NCBI RefSeq assembly: GCF_900142195.1
Contig: NZ_FRAB01000048.1
Span: 1-45,352 of the forward strand
Direction: 5' to 3'
Length of the DNA stretch: 45,352 nt
From: Paraburkholderia terricola
GTDB taxonomy: Bacteria; Pseudomonadota; Gammaproteobacteria; Burkholderiales; Burkholderiaceae
A program made the translations under genes and the position numbers. Position 1 is the first letter of the stretch. The number at the start of each line of letters is the position of its first letter. Below are positions 32,986 through 41,067 of the stretch, piece after piece. The notes under the pieces are model-generated. The model was not told the DNA's origin, made no database searches, and was given only the letters and a program-made list of their open reading frames with translations.

Positions 32986-34315
32986 CGGACGCCTCCATCA
33001 CGCGCAGCGGCTTTGCATGCGCCGTCGAAGTCGAGCTTTCGACCGGCACGCGCGCGCCACGCCACATCACGTGCGAACCGAAAGCGCCGGCGATCCATTG
33101 GAACAGCAGCAGCGTGTCGCGCAACGGCACCAGCGGCAGATCGCGCCAGAACGAAGTCGGGGACGGGTGGCGGAATGCACGCTCATGGCGCGCGGCGCGC
33201 GCATGAAGCAGCACGCGCGCGGCCAGCCCCGCAGCCGTACTCGCTGCGCTGACGAGCACCGGCCAGCGCAGCGGACCACTGTTCGCACCTGTCGTCAGCA
33301 CGTTCGTGAGCCACATGCCCGTGATGAGCCAGGGCGTCGGAAACGTGATGAACAGAAATGCAAAGCCGAGCGGATTCACCGAACGTATCGTGCGCAACCA
33401 GCGCGTTTCGCGTTGCCAGAGCGCGGCAAACGTCGGCTCGATCACGTCGGTGGCGACCATGACGCGCGAGAGCACCGTTTGCAATCCCAGCGCACGCACG
33501 TGTTCGGCAAGCCAGTAATCGTCGGCGAGGCAATCTTTCAGGGCCTCGAATCCTCCGATGCGTTCGAGCGTCGCGCGCCGCAAAGCGAGTGTGGCGCCGA
33601 AGCCGAAGCGGCGCGAGCCGGCCATATGTGCGACGCGCACCGAAGGCGCAAACCATTCGTTGACGAAGAGCGCACCCACGCGCTGCCAGAAGCCGCCCAA
33701 ACCCTGCGCCACATAAAGACAGGTGACGGCGCCCACCCACGGATCCGCAAGCGGCGCGGCCACGCTGTCGAGATAGTCGGCCTCCACGGCAATGTCGCTA
33801 TCGGCGATGACAAACACACCGTGACGCGCGTGCTCCGCCATATTGATCAGGTTGCTGACCTTGAGATTGCTGCCGTGCACGCGCGGATCGATAGCGAGCT
33901 CGATATCGAGCGCCGGATACGCGGCCTGCAAACGGCGCGCGACGGCAACCGCGGGATCGTCGGGAGAAGACACACCCAGCACGAGTTGAAAATGCCCGTG
34001 ACGCTGCTCGCAAAACGTCCGCAGATTTTCGTAAAGACGCGGCTCAGCGCCGCAAAGCGGCTTGAGCACGCTCACGCCCATCTGCACGAACGGATAGACA
34101 GAACATGCGTCCGCCGCGTCGATGCTCGCGCCGTGCGTGAGGTTGGTGGTATCGGCTGCGCGAACGCTTCGCGCAAGATGAGCGAAACGGGACGGTGCGC
34201 CGCAGCGCAGCGTGAAGAACGGCATCGCCAGCACCGCCGCCATTGCGTACAGCGATGCGCCGACGCAGCCAGTGAGCAGAACCCATTGGCATACGGTCAA
34301 TGTGTGCGCAGCCAT
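32975..34315 (-). CDS. hpnI: hopanoid biosynthesis glycosyltransferase HpnI
   Basis: This 446-aa membrane GT2/GT21 enzyme resembles ceramide glucosyltransferase. It has an N-terminal membrane segment, VSVLKPLCGAEPRLYENL near residue 77, the conserved HGSNLKVSNLINM, FVIADSDIAVE (D2), CLADDYWLAEHV (D3) and the RETRWLRTIR (Q/R-x2-RW) motif. C-terminal membrane segments follow. HpnI adds N-acetylglucosamine to bacteriohopanetetrol, the substrate of HpnK. The long segment between the first membrane helix and the GT domain is less conserved. It follows the small membrane protein gene by 12 bp. A second, more diverged relative lies at 38308-39468. Confidence 0.9.
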   Translation of the reverse strand: MAAHTLTVCQWVLLTGCVGASLYAMAAVLAMPFFTLRCGAPSRFAHLARSVRAADTTNLTHGASIDAADACSVYPFVQMGVSVLKPLCGAEPRLYENLRTFCEQRHGHFQLVLGVSSPDDPAVAVARRLQAAYPALDIELAIDPRVHGSNLKVSNLINMAEHARHGVFVIADSDIAVEADYLDSVAAPLADPWVGAVTCLYVAQGLGGFWQRVGALFVNEWFAPSVRVAHMAGSRRFGFGATLALRRATLERIGGFEALKDCLADDYWLAEHVRALGLQTVLSRVMVATDVIEPTFAALWQRETRWLRTIRSVNPLGFAFLFITFPTPWLITGMWLTNVLTTGANSGPLRWPVLVSAASTAAGLAARVLLHARAARHERAFRHPSPTSFWRDLPLVPLRDTLLLFQWIAGAFGSHVMWRGARVPVESSTSTAHAKPLRVMEASDGR

Positions 34316-34327
34316 CGGCGGATTCCG

Positions 34328-34795
34328 TCAGTGACTGCCCAATACGAACGGTTTACCCGTCAGGCGTAGATGGAGAATGACGAGCCGCAGCCGCGGGCAA
34401 CCCGGCGCGATCCTGACAGGTCGCGCGTGAAAGCCGGCCGCGTTCGCATGACGGCCTTCGACCGCATGCTCGAACGCGGCCTGAGCAAACTGGCGTGTGA
34501 CGATCACGCCGCTCGCCATGACGGCGAGCGCGATCAGGCGGAAAGCCGCGGAAACGAACAGATGGTGCGCTTCCGGCAGGACGAGCACCGTCACGCAGGC
34601 AAGCACATCGGCGGCGAGAGCGGTGAGCGAAGCCACCATCAGGTGAGCTCGCAGCATATCGACGGTGAATGGCTTCATGGCTTCGTCTCTGACCTGATGA
34701 AAGCATCGCGGGGTCCGCGCGAGCAATTGACGGCGGCGGTTCGCCGCGAGCGTCAGCGCGAGGAGGACGGCCAACGCGAACGTCGTGCGTTCCAT
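34328..34795 (-). CDS. small membrane protein, first gene of the hpnI-hpnK operon
   Basis: The 155-aa protein has two or three hydrophobic segments (FALAVLLALTLAA at the N-terminus, ASLTALAADVLACVTVLVL near 55, and LIALAVMASGVIV near 87) and a basic tail. No family is recognised. The start at 34795 is preferred over ATG 34678 because it places the start 108 bp after box copy 2, matching the 105 and 107 bp of the other two copies. It ends 12 bp before hpnI. Its function in hopanoid modification is unknown; a role in positioning HpnI or in hopanoid transfer is only a guess. Confidence 0.68.
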   Translation of the reverse strand: MERTTFALAVLLALTLAANRRRQLLARTPRCFHQVRDEAMKPFTVDMLRAHLMVASLTALAADVLACVTVLVLPEAHHLFVSAAFRLIALAVMASGVIVTRQFAQAAFEHAVEGRHANAAGFHARPVRIAPGCPRLRLVILHLRLTGKPFVLGSH

Positions 34796-34888
34796 CGACG
34801 CGCTTATGATCGAGCTTCAACGAGCTATCAGCGATATACGATACTGCGCGCTCATGTCACTAACACGACTGTATGCTGTCGATGGGCG

Positions 34889-34922
34889 ATAGTATCGAGC
34901 CAAGCTGAAGGAAACCTTAAGC
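34889..34922 (-). promoter_or_regulatory. PmrA-box-like promoter, copy 2
   Basis: On the minus strand GCTTAAGGTTTCCTTCAGC (34922-34904) is followed after 9 nt by TACTAT (34894-34889). It drives the membrane protein-hpnI-hpnK operon and lies in the 243-bp divergent gap to the response regulator gene, 116 bp before that start. It could therefore also serve autoregulation. Confidence 0.82.
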
Positions 34923-35038
34923 AAACCCGCCATGAAACGACCCGTGAACAACGTGGCTAGACTTCGGCGTTATGGGTTCGCGCGCGTCGGCCATGCGTGC
35001 CGCCGCCCCGTCAAAACATCCAACGGAATTTCTACCCC

Positions 35039-35698
35039 ATGCGTGTGCTCCTCGTAGAAGACGACGACCTGATCGGCTGCGGTATCGAAGCGGGTCTGCG
35101 CCAGGCCGGTTTCACCGTCGACTGGGCGCGTGATGGCCACAAGGCCAGTCTTGCGCTCGACACCACCAGCTACGAACTGCTTCTACTCGACCTGGGCTTG
35201 CCGCGTGTGTCGGGCATGGACCTGCTCAAGCGGCTGCGCGACGCCGGCAAGGACATGCCGGTGCTGGTGCTGACCGCGCGCGGCACGGTGGCCGACCGCG
35301 TCGGTGGTCTGGAGGCAGGCGCGGACGATTACCTCGGCAAGCCCTTCGACCTGGCCGAGCTGATCGCCCGTTGCCGGGCCTTACTGCGGCGCGCGCAAGG
35401 CCGCAGTGTCGAAGTGATCCGCTATCGCGATCTGACGGTCAATCCGTCGGCGCAATCGGTCGAACTGTCCGGCACGCGCGTGTCGCTGACCGCGCGCGAG
35501 TGGGCAATCCTGTTGCAATTGATCACCAATCAGGGAATTCCCCAGTCGCGCGCGCGTCTGGAAGAAAGCCTTTACGGATGGCAGGAAGAAATCGAAAGCA
35601 ATGCAATCGAAGTGCATGTATCGAACCTGCGCAAGAAGCTCGGCGCGAAGCTGATTCGGACCGTGCGCAATATCGGCTATGTCGTGGAGAAAGAGTAA
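35039..35698 (+). CDS. OmpR-family response regulator, PmrA/QseB-like, within the hopanoid cluster
   Basis: The 219-aa protein has a receiver domain with D51 in LLLLDLGLPRVSG and K in YLGKPFDLAEL. A winged-helix output domain follows with LTAREWAILLQLI and ESNAIEVHVSNLRKKLG. It sits between two hopanoid operons. The box found before both has the CTTAAG-N5-CTTAAG form known for PmrA-type regulators of this subfamily, so it is the prime candidate to bind there (inference). The ribosome-binding site is weak (CGGAA, spaced about 10). Its TAA stop is followed directly by the kinase ATG, with no gap. Confidence 0.92.
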   Translation: MRVLLVEDDDLIGCGIEAGLRQAGFTVDWARDGHKASLALDTTSYELLLLDLGLPRVSGMDLLKRLRDAGKDMPVLVLTARGTVADRVGGLEAGADDYLGKPFDLAELIARCRALLRRAQGRSVEVIRYRDLTVNPSAQSVELSGTRVSLTAREWAILLQLITNQGIPQSRARLEESLYGWQEEIESNAIEVHVSNLRKKLGAKLIRTVRNIGYVVEKE

Positions 35699-37147
35699 AT
35701 GGGCGCATCCATTCGCCGGCGTCTGATGCTGCTCGTGCTTGCCAGCATTGCGCTCGTCTGGGCCATCGCACTCGCGTCGAGCTATCGTCAGGCCTCGCGC
35801 GAAGTCGCTCAGTGGGAAGAGGCCCGCCTTGCCGAACTCGCGCAGATGCTCGCACTGCTCGATCAGTCGAATCTCGCCACGCTCGCCAACGCCCACATCG
35901 ACGTTCGCGAGGAAGAAAGAGGCGGCGCGACGAGCGCGAACGATAGCGACGACGACGACTCGCTTCCGCGCGACGCGCTGTTCCAGGTGCGCGCCCCCAA
36001 CGGCGAGGTGATCGCGGGCAGCCCGCCATTGCGCGCGCTCAACGCATGGGATCTGCCGGTGCCGAGCGTCACCGGCACGCAAGACGTGGTGCTGAACGGC
36101 GAGATGTATCACTCGTTCACGCTGCGCGACACTGCCTTGGGCCACACGGTGCGCGTTTTCGAGCAGGCCAATACGCGCAGCGATCTGGTGAGCGGCGTGG
36201 CGAGCCGCATCGCGCGTCCGGCGCTGATTGCGTTGCCGGTGCTCGCGCTACTGGTATGGTCCTCCATCGGCTGGAGCCTTGCGCCGCTGCGGATGCTCTC
36301 GGGCGCGATCCGTTCACGCGGCATCAACCGCCTGGAACCAGTCGATATCGGTCATGTGCCCACCGAGGTACGGCCGCTCGTCGATGCGATCAACCTCCTG
36401 CTGTCGCGCCTCCTGCACTCACTCGAACGCGAACGCGCCTTCACCGCCGACGCGGCCCACGAACTGAAAACGCCGCTCGCCGCGATCAAGGTTCAGGCGC
36501 AAGTCGCGCTGGCCGAGCCCGATGCGGCGCGGCAGCGGCTCGCCATGGAGCGCGTCGTTCAAGGTGTGGATCGCAGCGCACGGCTCGCGGAGCAGTTGCT
36601 GTTGCTCGCACGCCTGGACATGCACGAGAAAATGTCGACAGCGCCGCTCGCGCCCGGCGAGGCCGCGAGAAATGCATGGATCGCGAACGAGCGCAACGCG
36701 CAGCAAAAGAACCTGCACGTTACGCTGAACTGCGATATGCGTGCCGCGATAGACGCCGAACCGGTGCTCATCGGCATCCTGTTCGACAATCTTCTGGATA
36801 ACGCGATCAAGTACGGATGCGAGGGCGGCAGCATCGAGATCGCCGTGCGGACTGTGAAAGACCCGACGAAAGACGCCGTGCAGGGGCGCGTTGTGGTGAG
36901 CGTGCGCGACGACGGTCCCGGCGTTGCGCCAGCCGACCTCGCTCGCCTCGCGAACCGTTTTTTCCGCGCGACCGGCAATCAGGCAACCGGCAGCGGCCTC
37001 GGATTGTCGATTGTCGCGCGCATCGCCGAGCATTTTGGCGGACGCGTGCATTTCGGCCGTGGCATCGACGGGCGCGGACTCGCGGTCGAGGTGTCGTTTC
37101 CCGCTTATACGGCCGTCCCCGACGAGCGGTTGCAGCCGGTTGCCTAG
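35699..37147 (+). CDS. QseC/PmrB-like sensor histidine kinase, partner of the 35039 regulator
   Basis: The 482-aa kinase has an N-terminal membrane helix (LMLLVLASIALVWAIAL), a periplasmic segment of about 140 aa and a second helix near residue 178. The segment includes an acidic and glutamate-rich part, EEERGGATSANDSDDDD. The H-box is FTADAAHELKTPLAAIKVQ, and the ATPase boxes are NLLDNAIKYG, RDDGPGVAP and GSGLGLSIVARI. The acidic periplasmic patch recalls PmrB-type metal or peptide sensing, but this is only suggestive. Its TAG stop and the TAG stop of the convergent hpnL gene share the palindrome CTAG (37144-37147). Confidence 0.93.
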   Translation: MGASIRRRLMLLVLASIALVWAIALASSYRQASREVAQWEEARLAELAQMLALLDQSNLATLANAHIDVREEERGGATSANDSDDDDSLPRDALFQVRAPNGEVIAGSPPLRALNAWDLPVPSVTGTQDVVLNGEMYHSFTLRDTALGHTVRVFEQANTRSDLVSGVASRIARPALIALPVLALLVWSSIGWSLAPLRMLSGAIRSRGINRLEPVDIGHVPTEVRPLVDAINLLLSRLLHSLERERAFTADAAHELKTPLAAIKVQAQVALAEPDAARQRLAMERVVQGVDRSARLAEQLLLLARLDMHEKMSTAPLAPGEAARNAWIANERNAQQKNLHVTLNCDMRAAIDAEPVLIGILFDNLLDNAIKYGCEGGSIEIAVRTVKDPTKDAVQGRVVVSVRDDGPGVAPADLARLANRFFRATGNQATGSGLGLSIVARIAEHFGGRVHFGRGIDGRGLAVEVSFPAYTAVPDERLQPVA

Positions 37148-38208
37148 CGGCGGTTCGTTTCACTCGCGATCACGCCGCCTTCCGCGAGCTGCGCCTGCCG
37201 CGAGCGACGGCTCGAACGCCGCGCCGCATCCTGACCCGGAGCGCGCCTGGACGCCTCCACGAACTGCCAGGCAATCAGCCCCGGCACGAACATGAGCAGG
37301 TCGCGAATCCGCCGCGCGCCCGCCAGGGCGAGACACGTCGACGGATCGAGGCCCAATGCGCCGCCGATCAGAATGAAGCCGCCCTCCTGCACGCCCAGGC
37401 CGCCCGGCACGAAGAAGGCCGCGCTGCTGACGGCCTGAATCAACGACTCGATCACCACGGCTTCGACCAGCGTGACCTGGGCGCCGAGAAAATGCAGCGC
37501 AAGCCAGATTTCCAGCGAAGTCAGAAAGCACTGCAACGGCTGCCAGAAGAACAGATAGCGCAGCACCACGCCGCGGCGCCGCCAGATCAGCTTGATCGCC
37601 TGATCGATTTGCGCCGACTGCCCGACTAGCGCGGCAAGCTGGCCGCTCGTCATGTGGTCGAGCACGCGCGTCATGCGCTCGAAGGGATTGGCATGCTGGA
37701 CCAGCGCGAACAGGACGAGGAGCGGCGTCAGCACGACTACGCCCCACGCGAGTTGCCCGGCGAGCCTCAGCGTGCCGGAATGCGCATGCGCGAACAGAAA
37801 GCCGATGCCCACCATCGTGAACAGCAACTGGCTGATCACGGTAAGCTGCATGTCGGCGATGATGCTGCCCACCGCCGTCGAGGGCCGCACGCGCCAGCGC
37901 TTGAGCATGCGAAACGACACCACTTCGCCGCCGATGCGCGCTACCGGCAGCATGCTATTCACCGATTCGCGCACCCAAACGAGATGCAGCATGTTCAGGA
38001 TGCCCGGCCGGTTCGCGCCGCGAATCAGTGAACGCCAGCCTGACGCGTTGGCAATCATCGGCAGCACGTGCGCAAGCGCCGCGAGCACGAGCCCGGCCCC
38101 GGCTGCCCGCAACGCGCCGAGCACCGCGCCGGGGTTGTCCTGCCAGACGAGCCATAGCGACGCGAGCAGACCCGCCAGCGCGGCCACGCGGCCGAGATGC
38201 TTCATCAT
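37144..38208 (-). CDS. hpnL: HpnL-family membrane protein (lysylphosphatidylglycerol synthase TM-like fold)
   Basis: This 354-aa protein has about eight membrane segments in the flippase-like arrangement shared with MprF and UPF0104 proteins. Conserved stretches include RESVNSMLPVARIGGEVVSF near residue 80 and AAFFVPGGLGVQEGGF near 280. It ends in a basic tail. HpnL proteins occur in hopanoid loci and are thought to move or place hopanoids or their precursors in the membrane; the exact role is unsettled. It is the last gene of the hpnJ operon, 99 bp after the glycosyltransferase gene, with a tiny coupled frame in the gap. Confidence 0.86.
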   Translation of the reverse strand: MMKHLGRVAALAGLLASLWLVWQDNPGAVLGALRAAGAGLVLAALAHVLPMIANASGWRSLIRGANRPGILNMLHLVWVRESVNSMLPVARIGGEVVSFRMLKRWRVRPSTAVGSIIADMQLTVISQLLFTMVGIGFLFAHAHSGTLRLAGQLAWGVVVLTPLLVLFALVQHANPFERMTRVLDHMTSGQLAALVGQSAQIDQAIKLIWRRRGVVLRYLFFWQPLQCFLTSLEIWLALHFLGAQVTLVEAVVIESLIQAVSSAAFFVPGGLGVQEGGFILIGGALGLDPSTCLALAGARRIRDLLMFVPGLIAWQFVEASRRAPGQDAARRSSRRSRQAQLAEGGVIASETNRR

Positions 38209-38282
38209 GCGGGCGCCCTGTGCAAGCGCGTCGCACGCGCGGATTGCCGTTCAAGCTTCGAATCGAGGAAAACGCGGATCAT
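38205..38282 (-). CDS. possible 25-aa peptide overlapping the hpnL start
   Basis: The frame MIRVFLDSKLERQSARATRL (25 codons in all) ends in TGA overlapping the hpnL ATG, as in translational coupling. Its ribosome-binding site is weak. It may be a real small peptide, a coupling leader, or chance. Confidence 0.25.
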   Translation of the reverse strand: MIRVFLDSKLERQSARATRLHRAPA

Positions 38283-38307
38283 TACTGCACTCACTTTCTG
38301 TTCGTCG

Positions 38308-39468
38308 TCATTCGTCCGGCGCGGCCGACAGCAGGCCGTCGCCATCCACCCTGAAGCTGAAGCCACGCCACATGACGCGCGAGGACCAGAAGCTCGCGAC
38401 GAATATCGCAAAGGAGACAATATCCCATAACGGCAGCAGCCATAGTCCGCCGTGCGCCTGCCGCAGGGCGCGGTCGACGGAACGCTTCAGCGCGAAACGC
38501 GCGCAGACGGCGAGCACCGCGACAAGCCACGTCCACCACGCGCCGTCTGAGAACGCCACCGCGAGCAAGGCAAGTGCAAGCGGATACATCAGCGCGGAGC
38601 CCAGATGGCCGAGCGGATCGACGCGGCGAATAGTACGGCTCCAGCGGAGCTCGTGCGAAAACAGTTGTGCCGCGTTGGTCTCCGAGCACGCATGCGCGAT
38701 CGTGAATGGAGAAATCGCCACTGTCTCGCCCGTTGCGCGCACCGCTTCGCCTATCGCATGGTCTTCCGCGAGATGCCACACGAACGGCATGAGACCGCCG
38801 ATCCGTTCCAGTGTGCGGCGCCGCATCGCAATCGTCTGTCCAAAGCACGGCCGTGCGAGACCGAGCGCGAGTCCGGTGACGACACCGGGCAGAAACTGAT
38901 AGTTGGTCGCCTTCGCCGACAAACGCGGCCAGAAGCCGGGGTCGGGCCGCCCGCGGTACACGCAGGTCACCAGCCCCACCCCCGGACTCTCCAGCTCGCC
39001 GACGATATTGCGCAGATAATCGGGACCGACACTCACGTCGCTATCGGCGAAGATGAGCACGTCATGCCGCGCTTGCGGCAGCATATTGATGATGTTGCTG
39101 ATCTTGCGGTTCGGGCCGTGCAGGCGCGCGTCGGCGACAACGGTGATGTCCGCGTCCGGATGCAAGCGCCGTAGTTCGTCGACGGCCTCCAATGCCGGGT
39201 CCGCCGTATCGTGCACACCGAAGACGAACTGCACGGGACCGGCATAGTTCTGCTTGCAGAAGCTGTCCAGATTACCGAGCAGCGCCCACTCGTCACCATG
39301 CAGCGGCTTGACGATCGTAACCGGCGGAAAACTGCCCGGCTCGGTCGCTGCTCGCGCGAAGAACCGCCCGATCAGCACGCTCGCGAGCATCGTGTAGCCG
39401 ATGCCGAACACCGCGCACGCGCCGCATGCATAGGCGGGCACGGCGGCGAGCCAGTGCGCACCGCTCAC
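38308..39468 (-). CDS. HpnI-like (ceramide glucosyltransferase-type) glycosyltransferase, second copy
   Basis: The 386-aa protein has an N-terminal helix, VTIVKPLHGDEWALLGNLDS near residue 48, HGPNRKISNIINM, LIFADSDVSVG (D2), WHLAEDHAIGE (D3) and HELRWSRTIRR, the same motif set as the HpnI at 32975. C-terminal membrane segments follow. The two are clearly related but differ throughout. The start is GTG at 39468, overlapping the hpnJ stop by 4 bp (GTGA). It may add a second sugar, use another acceptor, or be the partner of the nearby deacetylase. Which of the two makes the known hopanoid head group is not decided by sequence. Confidence 0.88.
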   Translation of the reverse strand: MSGAHWLAAVPAYACGACAVFGIGYTMLASVLIGRFFARAATEPGSFPPVTIVKPLHGDEWALLGNLDSFCKQNYAGPVQFVFGVHDTADPALEAVDELRRLHPDADITVVADARLHGPNRKISNIINMLPQARHDVLIFADSDVSVGPDYLRNIVGELESPGVGLVTCVYRGRPDPGFWPRLSAKATNYQFLPGVVTGLALGLARPCFGQTIAMRRRTLERIGGLMPFVWHLAEDHAIGEAVRATGETVAISPFTIAHACSETNAAQLFSHELRWSRTIRRVDPLGHLGSALMYPLALALLAVAFSDGAWWTWLVAVLAVCARFALKRSVDRALRQAHGGLWLLPLWDIVSFAIFVASFWSSRVMWRGFSFRVDGDGLLSAAPDE

Positions 39469-40886
39469 GCCTCGTGAGCGCGCAGGAAGCGGAAGAATTC
39501 GACGCCTTCACGCAAGCGCCGTTTCATCATGTCCCAGCTCGTGAGCATTTCACGCAGGATTTCCCATATTTTCGACGGGCGGAAATAGAAGCGCTTGTAG
39601 AAATTTTCGAGCTGGTGATAGATCTCGTCACGCGACAGATGCGGATAGCCGATTGCCGCGAGTTGTACGCCTTCCTTGCTGACGAGGTTGATGACCTTGT
39701 TCTCTTCGAGCCAGCCGTTTTCAACCGCCTGGTTATAGAGCGTCGTGCCTGGATACGGCGCCGCGAGCGATACCTGAATAGTGTGCGGATTGATTTCCTT
39801 CGCGTATTCGATGGTCTTCTGGATCGTCTGCTGCGTCTCGCCGGGCAAGCCTAGAATGAACGTGCCGTGAATCTTGATGCCGAGCTTGCGGCAATCTTCG
39901 CTGAAGCGGCGCGCGATGTCGGTGCGCAGACCTTTCTTGATGTTCAGCAGGATCTGATCGTCGCCCGATTCGTAGCCGACCAGCAGAAGACGCAGGCCGT
40001 TTTCCTTCATGATTTTCAGCGTCGAATACGGTACGTTCGCTTTCGCATTGCACGACCACGTTACGCCGAGCTTGCCGAGTCCACGGGCGATTTCCTCGAC
40101 GCGCGGCTTGAAATCGGTGAAGGTGTCGTCGTCGAACATGATCTCCTTCACTTCGGGCAGGTTGTCGCGAATCCATTTCACTTCTTCCAGCACGTTCTCG
40201 ACCGAGCGCGTGCGGTAGCGATGGCCGCCGACCGTTTGCGGCCACAGGCAGAATGTGCACTTCGAGCGACAGCCGCGTCCGGTGTAGATCGACACGTACG
40301 GGTGCTTCAGATAACCGATGAAGTAGTTATCGATCTTCAGATCGCGTTTGTAGACAGGCGCGACGAACGGCAGTTCGTCCATGTTCTCGAGGATCGGCCG
40401 CGCGTCGTTGTGCTCGATCGAGCCGTCGGCCGCGCGATAGCTGAGCCCTTTGATCTGCGCAAGCGGTTTGCCCGCGGCCACTTCCTGGCACGTGAAGTCG
40501 AATTCTTCGCGGCAGACGAAGTCGATCGCATCGCTTGCCGTCAGCGAATTGTGCGGATCCACGGCAACTTTTGCGCCCACCATGCCGATCAGCACCGAAG
40601 GCTTGCGCTTTTTCAGATCCTCGGCGAAAAGCGCGTCGGTGGGAAAGGACGGCGTGCTGGTGTGAATGATCACCAGGTCGTAGTGCTGCGCGATGTCGAG
40701 GCTCGCGTCGACGGACAGGCCGTCGGCCGGCGCATCGAGTACACGGCTATCGGGAACGAGTGCGGCAGGTTGCGCGAGCCACGTGGGATACCAGAACGAG
40801 CGGACTTCACGCTTGGCCTGATAGCGCGAACCCGCGCCACCATCGAAACCGTCATACGACGGCGCCTGCAAGAACAGGGTTTTCAT
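39465..40886 (-). CDS. hpnJ: hopanoid biosynthesis radical SAM protein HpnJ
   Basis: This 473-aa radical SAM enzyme has a B12-binding-like N-terminal domain (residues ~45-140, DLVIIHTSTPSFP). The iron-sulphur motif C206-x3-C210-x2-C213 (TGRGCRSKCTFC) is followed by IMFDDDTFTDF, LLVGYESGDDQIL and GLPGETQQTIQKTIEYAKE. HpnJ converts the glucosamine head group of bacteriohopanetetrol into the cyclitol ether by ring contraction. It is the first gene of an operon with the second glycosyltransferase and hpnL, behind box copy 3. GGAG precedes the ATG at 40886. Confidence 0.93.
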   Translation of the reverse strand: MKTLFLQAPSYDGFDGGAGSRYQAKREVRSFWYPTWLAQPAALVPDSRVLDAPADGLSVDASLDIAQHYDLVIIHTSTPSFPTDALFAEDLKKRKPSVLIGMVGAKVAVDPHNSLTASDAIDFVCREEFDFTCQEVAAGKPLAQIKGLSYRAADGSIEHNDARPILENMDELPFVAPVYKRDLKIDNYFIGYLKHPYVSIYTGRGCRSKCTFCLWPQTVGGHRYRTRSVENVLEEVKWIRDNLPEVKEIMFDDDTFTDFKPRVEEIARGLGKLGVTWSCNAKANVPYSTLKIMKENGLRLLLVGYESGDDQILLNIKKGLRTDIARRFSEDCRKLGIKIHGTFILGLPGETQQTIQKTIEYAKEINPHTIQVSLAAPYPGTTLYNQAVENGWLEENKVINLVSKEGVQLAAIGYPHLSRDEIYHQLENFYKRFYFRPSKIWEILREMLTSWDMMKRRLREGVEFFRFLRAHEA

Positions 40887-40978
40887 GAACGCTCCAGCGT
40901 GCCTTGAACGGACGTTTTCAGTTTTCGGTCGAAACTGGAACTCGCGGGATGGCGAGCGCGACGGCAGGATTCGCGCAA

Positions 40979-41012
40979 ATGGTACGGAGCAAAGCTGAAG
41001 GAAACCTTAAGC
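40979..41012 (-). promoter_or_regulatory. PmrA-box-like promoter, copy 3 (hpnJ)
   Basis: On the minus strand the identical 19-bp box (41012-40994) is followed after 9 nt by TACCAT (40984-40979). The hpnJ start lies 107 bp beyond the box. Confidence 0.82.
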
Positions 41013-41067
41013 GCGGCGGCGTGTGGCGTGGCGTGACGGGCGCAGAGGATATCCGCCCGGTCTTTCC

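Noticed and set aside
33017..34369. 450-codon plus-strand frame opposite hpnI
   Set aside because: Antisense shadow of hpnI, rich in Arg and His, without motifs; long antisense frames are common at this GC content.
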